From Bog-756 sp963699055 (GTDB lineage: Bacteria > Actinomycetota > Acidimicrobiia > Acidimicrobiales > RAAP-2), in assembly GCA_963699055.1 (NCBI GenBank), contig CAVOTA010000002.1, positions 1,488,001 to 1,552,000 of the forward strand: a stretch of DNA of 64,000 bases, read 5' to 3'. The translations under genes and the position numbers were made by a program. The notes beneath the pieces were generated by a model that saw only the letters and a program-made list of their open reading frames with translations, did not search any database and had not been told where the DNA came from. Positions 34,462 through 42,306 of the stretch are shown here, piece by piece; position 1 is the first letter of the stretch, and each line of letters opens with the position of its first letter.

Positions 34462-35565
34462 ATGTCCACCGCCGCGCCCCGTGCGCCCCGCGGGCCCGCA
34501 CCTGCGCCCGGCCGCTTCGACGACGCCCCGTTCATCCTGGCGTGCCGCAGCCGGCCCGTCCCCCACGTCCCGGTGTGGTTCATGCGCCAGGCCGGACGGT
34601 CGCTGCCGGAGTATCGCGCCGCACGGGGCCCGGGCAGCATCCTCGACGCCATCGCCCAGCCGGAGCTGGTGGCCGAGCTCACCCGCCAGCCGGTGGACCG
34701 CTACGGCACCGACGCCGCCATCTTCTTCAGCGACATCGTGGTGCCGGCCGCCGCGGTGGGGTTCGGGGTGGACGTCGCCCCGGGCACCGGACCCGTGGTG
34801 TCCGAGCCGTTCCGGTCGGCGGCCGACCTGGCGCGCCTGCGCCCGCTCGAGCCCGAGCTCGACACCCCCTACGTGATCGAGGCCGTGCGGATCCTGGCCG
34901 ACTCGCTCCACGTCCCCCTCATCGGGTTCGCCGGCGGTCCCTTCACGGTGGCCAGCTACCTGGTGGAGGGCGGCCCCTCGAAGAACTTCACCCGGGTCAA
35001 GGCGTTGATGCAGGCCGATCCCGGGTTGTGGCACGACCTGGTGGGCCGCCTGACCGACATGGCCCTGGCCTCGCTGCGGTCCCAGCTGGACGCCGGGGCC
35101 TCGGCGGTGCAGGTCTTCGACAGCTGGGCCGGCATCCTGACGCCGCGCCACTACGGGGAGCTCGTCCTGCCGGCCACCCGCCGCCTCTTCGCCGAGCTCG
35201 CCGAGTCGCACCCGGGGACCCCCACGATCCTCTTCGGGGTCGGCACGGGCGAGCTCCTCCCGCAGATGGCGACGGCCGGCGCCTCGGCGGTCGGGATCGA
35301 CTGGCGCGTGCCGCTCGACGCCGCCCGCACCCGGGTCGGCCCGGGCACCGCCGTCCAGGGCAACCTCGACCCGGCCATGTGCCTGGCCACCTGGGAGGTG
35401 GCCGCCGCCGAGACGAGGGAGGTCCTCACCCGGGCGGGCACGGCGCCGGGGCACGTGTTCAACCTCGGACACGGCGTCCTGCCCGAGACCGACCCCGGGA
35501 TCCTCGAGCAGGTGGTGGCCCTCGTCCACGCCGAGGGCCGGGCCGGCGTCGAGGACCGGGGATGA
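34462..35565 (+). CDS. hemE: Uroporphyrinogen III decarboxylase (HemE)
   Basis: This 367-residue enzyme converts uroporphyrinogen III to coproporphyrinogen III in haem synthesis. The N-terminal signature is WFMRQAGRSLPEYR. GFAGGPFTVASYLVEGG and the Asp in the AIFFSDIVV strand are also conserved, and HVFNLGHGVLPETDP lies near the C-terminus. It is full length. The stop overlaps the hemH start (ATGA at 35562). Confidence 0.96.
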   Translation: MSTAAPRAPRGPAPAPGRFDDAPFILACRSRPVPHVPVWFMRQAGRSLPEYRAARGPGSILDAIAQPELVAELTRQPVDRYGTDAAIFFSDIVVPAAAVGFGVDVAPGTGPVVSEPFRSAADLARLRPLEPELDTPYVIEAVRILADSLHVPLIGFAGGPFTVASYLVEGGPSKNFTRVKALMQADPGLWHDLVGRLTDMALASLRSQLDAGASAVQVFDSWAGILTPRHYGELVLPATRRLFAELAESHPGTPTILFGVGTGELLPQMATAGASAVGIDWRVPLDAARTRVGPGTAVQGNLDPAMCLATWEVAAAETREVLTRAGTAPGHVFNLGHGVLPETDPGILEQVVALVHAEGRAGVEDRG

Positions 35566-36527
35566 GCGGCGCCTCCGTCGGGGACGGGCCGGTCGGCGTC
35601 CTGGTCATGGCGCACGGGACCCCGGACACCCCCGAGGGGATCGAGTCCTTCTACACCCGGATCCGGCGGGGTCGGCCGCCCACGCCGGAGCTCCTCGAGG
35701 AGCTCACCGGCCGCTACGAGGCCATCGGGGGGACGTCCCCCCTGACCGCCCGCACCGGCGCCCAGGTGGCCGGGGTGGCCGCCGCCCTCGAGGCCGCCGA
35801 TCCCGGGCGCTTCGTCGTCCGGCTGGGCACCAAGTACGTGCCCCCGACCATCGAGGAGGCCGTGGACGAGCTGGCCGCCGTCGGCGTCGACCGCATCGTC
35901 GGGATCGTGCTCACGCCGCACCAGTCGACGATGGGGTCGGGCGAGTACTTCGCACGGGCCGGGGCGGCGGCGGACGCCGCGGACCCGCCGGTGGCCCTCA
36001 CCGCCGTCCCGTCCTGGCACCGGGCCCGGCGGTTCGTGCCGCTCCTGGCCGAACGCACCCGTGGGGTCCTCGACGCCCTCGACCCCTCCGCTCGGGAGCG
36101 GGTGGCGGTGTTCTTCACCGCCCACAGCCTCCCCGAGCGGGTGGTGGCCGCCGGCGACCCCTACCCCGACCAGGTCGCCGAGACGGGCGCCGACATCGCC
36201 CGGCTGCTCGGCCTCGACGACGACCCCACCGTGTCCTGGGGCACCGCCTGGCAGAGCGCCGGACGGACCGCCGACCCCTGGATCGGACCCGACCTGCTGG
36301 CGGAGATGGGGCGGGTGGCCGCCCAGGGCGCCACCGCCGTGGTGGTGTGCCCGGTCGGTTTCGTCTCCGACCACCTGGAGGTCCTGTACGACCTCGACGT
36401 CGAGGCGGCGGATCGGGCCGACACCCTCGGGATCGCCTTCGCCCGCACCCCCTCGCTCAACGACGACCCGGCGTTCCTCGGCCTGCTGGCCGACGTCGTG
36501 CGGGCCGCGGCAGGCGGGACGGCGTGA
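35562..36527 (+). CDS. hemH: Ferrochelatase (coproporphyrin-type expected) HemH/CpfC
   Basis: This 321-residue protein inserts iron into a porphyrin. It contains MAHGTPDTPEGIESFY at the N-terminus, the catalytic-His region FFTAHSLPERVV (about 183-192) and the acidic region VGFVSDHLEVLYDLD (Glu about 270). In actinobacteria the substrate is normally coproporphyrin III; that is established for the phylum, not shown here. ATG 35562 overlaps hemE and the stop overlaps hemY (GTGA). Confidence 0.93.
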   Translation: MSGASVGDGPVGVLVMAHGTPDTPEGIESFYTRIRRGRPPTPELLEELTGRYEAIGGTSPLTARTGAQVAGVAAALEAADPGRFVVRLGTKYVPPTIEEAVDELAAVGVDRIVGIVLTPHQSTMGSGEYFARAGAAADAADPPVALTAVPSWHRARRFVPLLAERTRGVLDALDPSARERVAVFFTAHSLPERVVAAGDPYPDQVAETGADIARLLGLDDDPTVSWGTAWQSAGRTADPWIGPDLLAEMGRVAAQGATAVVVCPVGFVSDHLEVLYDLDVEAADRADTLGIAFARTPSLNDDPAFLGLLADVVRAAAGGTA

Positions 36528-38080
36528 CCCCCGGGGGCGACCGCAGCCGGCCCGTCGTCGCCGTCGTGGGCGGTGGCATGGCCGGCCTGGCCGCGGCCTG
36601 GCAGCTCAGCCAGGACCTGGGTGCGACGGCCGACGGCGCACCCCGGATCCTGGTGCTCGAGGCCGGCGGTCGGACCGGCGGCAAGGTGCACTCGGCCGAG
36701 TTCGCCGGGCGACGGGTCGATCTGGCCGCCGACGCCTTCCTCGCCCGCCGGCCCGAGGCCACCGGGCTCTGCGACGAACTCGGCCTGCACAACGAGCTGG
36801 TGGCTCCCGGTGCCGCCGGCGCCGCCCTGTGGGCCCGGGGCCGGCTCCGGATGATGCCGGACGGCGTCAACCTCGGCGTGCCCACCCGCTGGTGGCCGCT
36901 GGCCCGCTCGGGGGTCCTCGGTCCGGCCGGCGCGGCGAGGGCCGCGGTCGACCTGGTGCGACCCCACCGGGCCGATCCGTCGGCCGTCGGCGACGCCGCC
37001 GTCGGGGGCGTCGTCACCGCCCGGCTCGGCCACGAGGTGACCGAGCGGCTGGTGGACCCGCTCGTCGGCGGGATCCACGCCGGCGGCGTCGACGACCTGA
37101 GTGCGGAGGCCACCTTCCCCCCGCTGCTGTCGGCCGACCACGCGTCGGGCAGCCTGATGCGTCGCCTGCGCCTCCCGGCGCCCCCGCCCCCCGATCCGTC
37201 CCGCCCGCCCTCACCCGTGTTCTGGTCGCTCGAGGGGACGGCGGGCCGACTCCCCGACGAGCTCACGTCCGCCCTGGTCGCCCGCGGCGTCGCCGTGCAC
37301 ACCGGCGTCGCCGTCGAGGGGCTCTCCCGCCGGCCCGCCGGGTCCACCGCCGGGTCCACCGGGGGGGCGTGGTGGGAGCTGGCGCTGGCCGGTGACACGG
37401 GGTCCGTGCCCGGCGCCGTCTCCGCCGACGCCGGCGACGGCCCCGCCCGGTCGGTGGCCGTCGACGGGGTCGTGCTGGCGGTGCCGGCCGGGCAGGCCGC
37501 CTCCCTGCTCGCCGACCTCGCCCCGGCGGCCGCCTCCGTCCTGGGCGCCATCCGGCACGCGTCGGTCACCGTCGTGACCCTCGCCGTCCCGTCGGCGTCG
37601 ATCCGGGGTGAGCTGGTGGGGACCGGGTTCCTCGTCCCCCGCACCTCGCCGGTCGCCGGGCGCACGGCCCTGATCACCGGCTGCACCTACCTGACCCGCA
37701 AGTGGCCGGGACTGGCCCGGCCCGGCGACGAGCTCATCCGCCTGTCGGTGGGGCGCTTCGGCGACGACCGCCAGGAGTCGATGGACGACGACGAGCTGGC
37801 GGCCGCCGCCTTCGACGAGCTGGCCCGGATCCTCGGTGTCGACGGCCGTCCGAACGAGGCGCTGGTCACCCGGTGGCACGGCGCCTTCCCGCAGTACACC
37901 CCGGGTCACCTGGAGCGCTCGGACCAGGTCGACCGGGCCGTCGCCGACCTGCCCGGGCTGGCCCTCGCCGGGAGCGCCTACCGCGGTGTGGGGATCCCCG
38001 CCGTGGTCGGCAGCGGCCGCACGGCCGCCCGCGCCGTGCTGGCCTCGCTCGACGGGACCCCGGCGTCCGCACGGCCGTGA
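36524..38080 (+). CDS. hemY: Coproporphyrinogen/protoporphyrinogen III oxidase (HemY/CgoX)
   Basis: This 518-residue FAD enzyme has the dinucleotide motif VVGGGMAGLAAAWQL near the N-terminus and LEAGGRTGGKVHS after it. The family PLVGGIHAGGVDDLS and the C-terminal FAD strand LALAGSAYRGVGIPAVVGSG are present. It oxidises the porphyrinogen before iron insertion. Actinobacterial members act on coproporphyrinogen III. GTG start overlaps the hemH stop, and the stop overlaps lnt. Confidence 0.92.
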   Translation: MTPGGDRSRPVVAVVGGGMAGLAAAWQLSQDLGATADGAPRILVLEAGGRTGGKVHSAEFAGRRVDLAADAFLARRPEATGLCDELGLHNELVAPGAAGAALWARGRLRMMPDGVNLGVPTRWWPLARSGVLGPAGAARAAVDLVRPHRADPSAVGDAAVGGVVTARLGHEVTERLVDPLVGGIHAGGVDDLSAEATFPPLLSADHASGSLMRRLRLPAPPPPDPSRPPSPVFWSLEGTAGRLPDELTSALVARGVAVHTGVAVEGLSRRPAGSTAGSTGGAWWELALAGDTGSVPGAVSADAGDGPARSVAVDGVVLAVPAGQAASLLADLAPAAASVLGAIRHASVTVVTLAVPSASIRGELVGTGFLVPRTSPVAGRTALITGCTYLTRKWPGLARPGDELIRLSVGRFGDDRQESMDDDELAAAAFDELARILGVDGRPNEALVTRWHGAFPQYTPGHLERSDQVDRAVADLPGLALAGSAYRGVGIPAVVGSGRTAARAVLASLDGTPASARP

Positions 38081-39726
38081 CCGGGGCGGCGCGGACGGCC
38101 ACCGCGGCGCCGCCCGGACCGGACACGGTCGTGGACGGTCCCGCGGCCGGCGCCCGTCCGGGAACCGCGGGGCGGCGGCGCGGCGCGGTTGCCCTGCCGG
38201 CGGTGGCGGCCGGCTGCGGACTGGCCCTGTCGCTCCCCCCGTGGGGCTTCTGGATCCTGGCCTTCCCGGCGGCCGGCCTGCTGTGGTGGCGGCTGGGCGG
38301 GCTCGGGCCCCGGACCCGGCTGTGGGCCGGATGGCTGGCCGGGCTGGGCTGCTACGTGCCGGGACTGGCCTTCGCCCGCTCCTTCACCCTGCTGGGGGCC
38401 GCGGTCCTGATCGCCGTGGAGGCGCTCTTCGTCGGGGTGGCGTGCCTGGCCGTCCCCCGCGGGCCGCTGTGGGCCCGGGCGCTGGCCTTCCCGGCGGCCA
38501 TGACCCTGGCCGAGGCGGTGCGCCAGACCTGGCCGTTCGGCGGGCTGCCCATCGGCGGGGTCTTCCTCGGACAGGCCGACGGGCCGCTGCTGGGCACGGC
38601 ACGGCTCGGCGGGCCGCTCGGACTGACGGCGGTCGTCTACGTCGGCGGGGTGGCGTGCGGCGCGCTCGGCACATCGGTCGCCCGGACGCTGCGGGCGCGG
38701 CGCACGGCGGGGGGACGGGACCGCCGCGGCGCCGACCCGGCCGGCCGGTCCGGCTCGTCCCCGGCGGGCCACCTCGTCGTCGCCGCCGTGGCCCTGGCCG
38801 CCGTGGTCCTGGTCGGGTGCGTGGCGGCGGCCGCACCGGACGGCGGGCCGTCGGTGGGGGCGGTCACCGCCGCGGCCGTCCAGGGCGGGGGCCGCCGTGG
38901 CTTCTCGAAGTCCGAGGTGGATCCCACCACGGTGCTGGCGGCGGCCGTGGCCGCCACCGACGAGCTCGGGCGCGGCACGGACCCCGCCCCCCGGCTGGTG
39001 CTCTGGCCCGAGGACGTGGTGTCGCTCGACGGACCCCTCGACGGGTCGCCCGAGGAGGCCTCCCTGTCGGCCCTCGCCCGCCGCCTGGGGTCGACACTGG
39101 TCGTCGGGGTCACCGAGACCCTGTCCGACACCTCGTTCCGCAACGAGGTGGTCGCCTTCGGGCCCGACGGCTCGGTGGTGGCCCGCTACGAGAAGGTCCA
39201 CCGGGTCCCCTTCGGCGAGTACGTCCCCTACCGTTCCTTCTTCGCCCACCTCGGCAACCTGTCGGCCGTCCCCCGGGACGCCGTGCCCGGCACCGGCTCC
39301 GGCCTGCTGCGCACGCCGGCCGGGCCGCTCGGGGCGATGATCTCCTACGAGGTCTTCTACGCCGACCGGGGGCGGGCGTCGGTACGGGCCGGGGCCCAGC
39401 TCCTGATCGTGCCCACCAACACGTCCTCCTACGCCACCGGGCAGATCCCCACCCAGGAGATCGCCGCCAGCGAGGTGCAGGCCGTCCAGCTGGGACGGGA
39501 CCTGCTCCAGGCGGCGCCCACCGGGTTCAGTGCCTGGATCACCCACCGCGGGACGCTGCTCGCCCGGTCGACGCTCGGCATCCGCCAGATCGTGCCGGCC
39601 GTGCTCCAGCGCCGGGTCGGCCGCACGGTCTACGTGCGCCTCGGCGACACGCCCGTCCTGGCCCTGGCCGTCCTGGCCCTGGCCGCCGGCTGGTCGGTGG
39701 CGCTCCGGCGTCGGCGCTACTCGTAG
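38077..39726 (+). CDS. lnt: Apolipoprotein N-acyltransferase (Lnt), Ser in place of the nucleophilic Cys
   Basis: This 549-residue membrane enzyme N-acylates lipoproteins. Helices occupy residues about 40-190, with another near 230-248. The nitrilase-like domain follows, then a final helix at about 527-541. Catalytic positions: Glu in LVLWPEDVV (about 311) and Lys in RYEKVHRVPFGEYVPYR (about 372). The third residue is Ser in AMISYEVFYAD (about 422), where E. coli Lnt has Cys387. I recall mycobacterial Lnt also having Ser here. GTG 38077 overlaps the hemY stop. The last 10 nt overlap the convergent HAD gene. Confidence 0.88.
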   Translation: MTGAARTATAAPPGPDTVVDGPAAGARPGTAGRRRGAVALPAVAAGCGLALSLPPWGFWILAFPAAGLLWWRLGGLGPRTRLWAGWLAGLGCYVPGLAFARSFTLLGAAVLIAVEALFVGVACLAVPRGPLWARALAFPAAMTLAEAVRQTWPFGGLPIGGVFLGQADGPLLGTARLGGPLGLTAVVYVGGVACGALGTSVARTLRARRTAGGRDRRGADPAGRSGSSPAGHLVVAAVALAAVVLVGCVAAAAPDGGPSVGAVTAAAVQGGGRRGFSKSEVDPTTVLAAAVAATDELGRGTDPAPRLVLWPEDVVSLDGPLDGSPEEASLSALARRLGSTLVVGVTETLSDTSFRNEVVAFGPDGSVVARYEKVHRVPFGEYVPYRSFFAHLGNLSAVPRDAVPGTGSGLLRTPAGPLGAMISYEVFYADRGRASVRAGAQLLIVPTNTSSYATGQIPTQEIAASEVQAVQLGRDLLQAAPTGFSAWITHRGTLLARSTLGIRQIVPAVLQRRVGRTVYVRLGDTPVLALAVLALAAGWSVALRRRRYS

Positions 39727-40205
39727 TACCCCGAGTGGATGTACACGCAGGGGATGCCCATGGCGTGGAACATGGCGAAGTTGTTGGGGTCGTCCTCGAA
39801 CGCGAGTCGCAGGTCGAACCCGAAGTGGCGCAGTTCGTCGACCGTGTCCCGCTTGTACCAGGTCACCTGCGAGTAGTCGCCCCGCGCCCGCATCACCAGC
39901 AGGTCCCACCGGAGGTCGTAGCGCTCGAGCCACGCCAGCGTCTGGGGCTGGACGCGCATGGGCCGCCCGGTGAGCAGGACGATCTGGAGGGCCGGGTCGA
40001 GCAGCTCGAGCACCCGGGCCAGCTCGGCGATCACCGCGTCCTCGCCGCAGGCGTCGAAGAACGCGTCCCAGTCGCGCCGTCCCCGTTCGATGAAGTGCTG
40101 GCGGCTCACGGCGTCGGACAGCACCCCGTCCACGTCGAACACCACCGCAGGTCCCGGGTGCTCGATCCGTCCGCGGTGCCAGGCCCAGTTCCCGGGGTCC
40201 CCCAC
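39717..40205 (-). CDS. HAD-superfamily phosphatase
   Basis: This 162-residue protein has HAD motif I VFDVDGVLSDAV (about 24-33) and motif II Thr in LLTGRP. The last acidic motif is FEDDPNN. It resembles small polynucleotide- or sugar-phosphate phosphatases, including the 3'-phosphatase half of polynucleotide kinase, with no cap domain large enough to suggest another substrate. GTG 40205 lies 2 nt after the acsA stop, so it is probably an acsA operon member. Confidence 0.75.
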   Translation of the reverse strand: MGDPGNWAWHRGRIEHPGPAVVFDVDGVLSDAVSRQHFIERGRRDWDAFFDACGEDAVIAELARVLELLDPALQIVLLTGRPMRVQPQTLAWLERYDLRWDLLVMRARGDYSQVTWYKRDTVDELRHFGFDLRLAFEDDPNNFAMFHAMGIPCVYIHSGYYE

Positions 40206-40207
40206 CC

Positions 40208-42217
40208 TCAGTCCTCGCCCGGCGAGGCCTCCGCCAGGCGGCGGATCTCGTCCACCACCGCGGGGTCGGCCAGGGTCGTGGTGTCGCCGAGCACACGCCC
40301 CTCGGCCACGTCGCGCAGCAGTCGCCGCATGATCTTGCCGCTGCGGGTCTTCGGCAGCTCGTCGGTGAAGATCACCGTCTTCGGCCGGGCGATGGGCCCG
40401 ATCTTGGATGCCACGTGGGCCCGCAGCTCCTGGCCGCGCGCGTCGTCGGGGTCGCCGGCGTCGGCCACCAGGGTGACGAAGGCCACGATGGCCTGGCCGG
40501 TCGTGGCGTCGACCGCCCCCACCACCGCCGACTCGGCCACCAGGTGGTGGTCGACCAGTGCGGACTCCACCTCGGTGGTGGAGATCCGGTGGCCGGACAC
40601 GTTCATCACGTCGTCCACCCGGCCGAGCAGCCACAGGTAGCCGTCGTCGTCGATCTTGGCGCCGTCCCCGGCGAAGTAGCGCCCGTCGAACCGGCTCCAG
40701 TAGGTGTCCCGGTACCGTTCCGGGTCGCCGTAGATCCCGCGCAGCATCGACGGCCACGGCGTGGTGAGGGTGAGGTAGCCCCCACCCCGTTCGATCCGGT
40801 GCCCCTCCTCGTCCACGACCTCGGCGCCGATGCCGGGGAGCGGGAAGGTGGCCGATCCCGGCTTGGTGGTGGTGATCCCCGGCAACGGGGCGATCATGAT
40901 GGCTCCCGTCTCGGTCTGCCACCAGGTGTCGACGACCGGGCACCGTCCGCCGCCGATGTGGGTCGAGTACCACATCCACGCCTCGGGGTTGATGGGCTCG
41001 CCCACCGAACCGAGCAGGCGCAGGCTGCCCAGGTCGTGCTTGGCCGGTTCCTCGGCGCCCCACTTCATGAAGGTCCGGATGGCCGTCGGCGCGCAGTACA
41101 GGATGGTCACGCCGTATCGCTCGACGATCGACCACCACCGGTCGCGGCCCGGGTGGTCCGGCGTCCCCTCGTAGATCACCGAGGTCGCCCCGTTGGCCAG
41201 CGGGCCGTAGACGATGTAGCTGTGCCCGGTGACCCAGCCGATGTCGGCGGCACACCAGTAGACGTCCTCGTCGGGGTGGAGGTCGAACACGGTCCGGTGG
41301 GTGTGGGCCACCTGGGTCAGGTAGCCGCCGGTGGTGTGCATGATGCCCTTCGGGGCGGCGGTGGTCCCGGAGGTGTACAGGATGAAGAGCAGGTCCTCGG
41401 CCGCCATGTGCTCCGGCTCGCACGTGTCCGAGGGGGCGCCGCCCGCCGCCGGGTCCGCGCCCGACAGCAGCTCGTGCCACCAGTGGTCTCGTCCCGCCAC
41501 CATGGGCACCGGGCCGCCCACGGTGGCGTCGCCCGTCCGCTCGACGACCACCACGTGTTCGACCTCCGGGCACTCGGCCACGGCCGCGTCCACGTTGCCC
41601 TTGAGCCCCACGCCCTGGCCCCGGCGCCACCCGCCGTCGGCGGTGACCACGACCCGTGCCTCGGCGTCGAGGATCCGGTCGCGCAGGGCGTCCGAGGAGA
41701 ACCCGCCGAACACCACCGAGTGGACGGCCCCGATCCGGGTGCAGGCCAGCATGGTCACGGCCAGCTCGGGGACCATCGGCATGTAGACGGCCACCCGGTC
41801 GCCCCGGGCCACGCCGAGGCCGCGCAGCACGTTGGCGACACGCGACACCTCGCCGAGCAGTTCGCCGTAGCTGATGGTCCGGGTGTCGCCGGGCTCACCC
41901 TCCCAGTGGAAGGCGACCTTGTCACCCCGGCCCGCCGCCACGTGCCGGTCCAGGCAGTTGTAGGAGACGTTGAGCGTGCCGCCGTCGAACCACCGGGCGA
42001 AGGGGAGGTCCCACTCGAGCACCGTGTCCCAGGGTCGGAACCAGTCGAGGGCACCGGCCTGCCGGGCCCAGTACTCCGGTCCGAGCCCGGCGGCCTCGGC
42101 GTAGACGCCCGGGTCGGTCACCACGGCGGCCTCGGCGAAGGCGGGAGGGGGCGGGAACACCCGCTCCTCGGTCAGGTAGTCCTCGATCGTCGGCTCGGTG
42201 CTCTCCTCGTCGGACAC
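40208..42217 (-). CDS. acsA: Acetyl-CoA synthetase
   Basis: This 669-residue AMP-forming enzyme activates acetate to acetyl-CoA. The adenylate motif is LYTSGTTAAPKGIMH (about 272) and WWQTETGA (about 428) is also present. The C-terminal Lys is in LPKTRSGKIMRRL (about 634), the acetylation site of this family. Full length. GTG 42217 follows AAGGGGGA. The TAGGCT box at 42271-42276 on the minus strand gives a leader of about 50 nt. Confidence 0.96.
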   Translation of the reverse strand: MSDEESTEPTIEDYLTEERVFPPPPAFAEAAVVTDPGVYAEAAGLGPEYWARQAGALDWFRPWDTVLEWDLPFARWFDGGTLNVSYNCLDRHVAAGRGDKVAFHWEGEPGDTRTISYGELLGEVSRVANVLRGLGVARGDRVAVYMPMVPELAVTMLACTRIGAVHSVVFGGFSSDALRDRILDAEARVVVTADGGWRRGQGVGLKGNVDAAVAECPEVEHVVVVERTGDATVGGPVPMVAGRDHWWHELLSGADPAAGGAPSDTCEPEHMAAEDLLFILYTSGTTAAPKGIMHTTGGYLTQVAHTHRTVFDLHPDEDVYWCAADIGWVTGHSYIVYGPLANGATSVIYEGTPDHPGRDRWWSIVERYGVTILYCAPTAIRTFMKWGAEEPAKHDLGSLRLLGSVGEPINPEAWMWYSTHIGGGRCPVVDTWWQTETGAIMIAPLPGITTTKPGSATFPLPGIGAEVVDEEGHRIERGGGYLTLTTPWPSMLRGIYGDPERYRDTYWSRFDGRYFAGDGAKIDDDGYLWLLGRVDDVMNVSGHRISTTEVESALVDHHLVAESAVVGAVDATTGQAIVAFVTLVADAGDPDDARGQELRAHVASKIGPIARPKTVIFTDELPKTRSGKIMRRLLRDVAEGRVLGDTTTLADPAVVDEIRRLAEASPGED

Positions 42218-42270
42218 TGCTCCCCCTTGGCCACGCGGACGCCGGGTCGGATCCGTCCCGGAACCGCCTC

Positions 42271-42297
42271 AGCCTAATGCTGGCGGCCCCGTAGGAT
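42271..42297. promoter_or_regulatory. Overlapping divergent -10 boxes for acsA and the MprF-like gene
   Basis: TAGGCT (42271-42276, minus strand) serves acsA. TAGGAT (42292-42297, plus strand) lies 9 nt before GTG 42307. The two promoters overlap head to head within 27 bp, so the two genes could exclude or co-respond to one regulator. Confidence 0.45.
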
Positions 42298-42306
42298 GGA
42301 GGGGCC

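Noticed and set aside
37836..40640. Long open frames across hemY, lnt and acsA in other frames (including 37978-40296 on the minus strand)
   Set aside because: They overlap genes with clear catalytic motifs and have no coherent domain; their composition is that of shadow frames in high-GC DNA.
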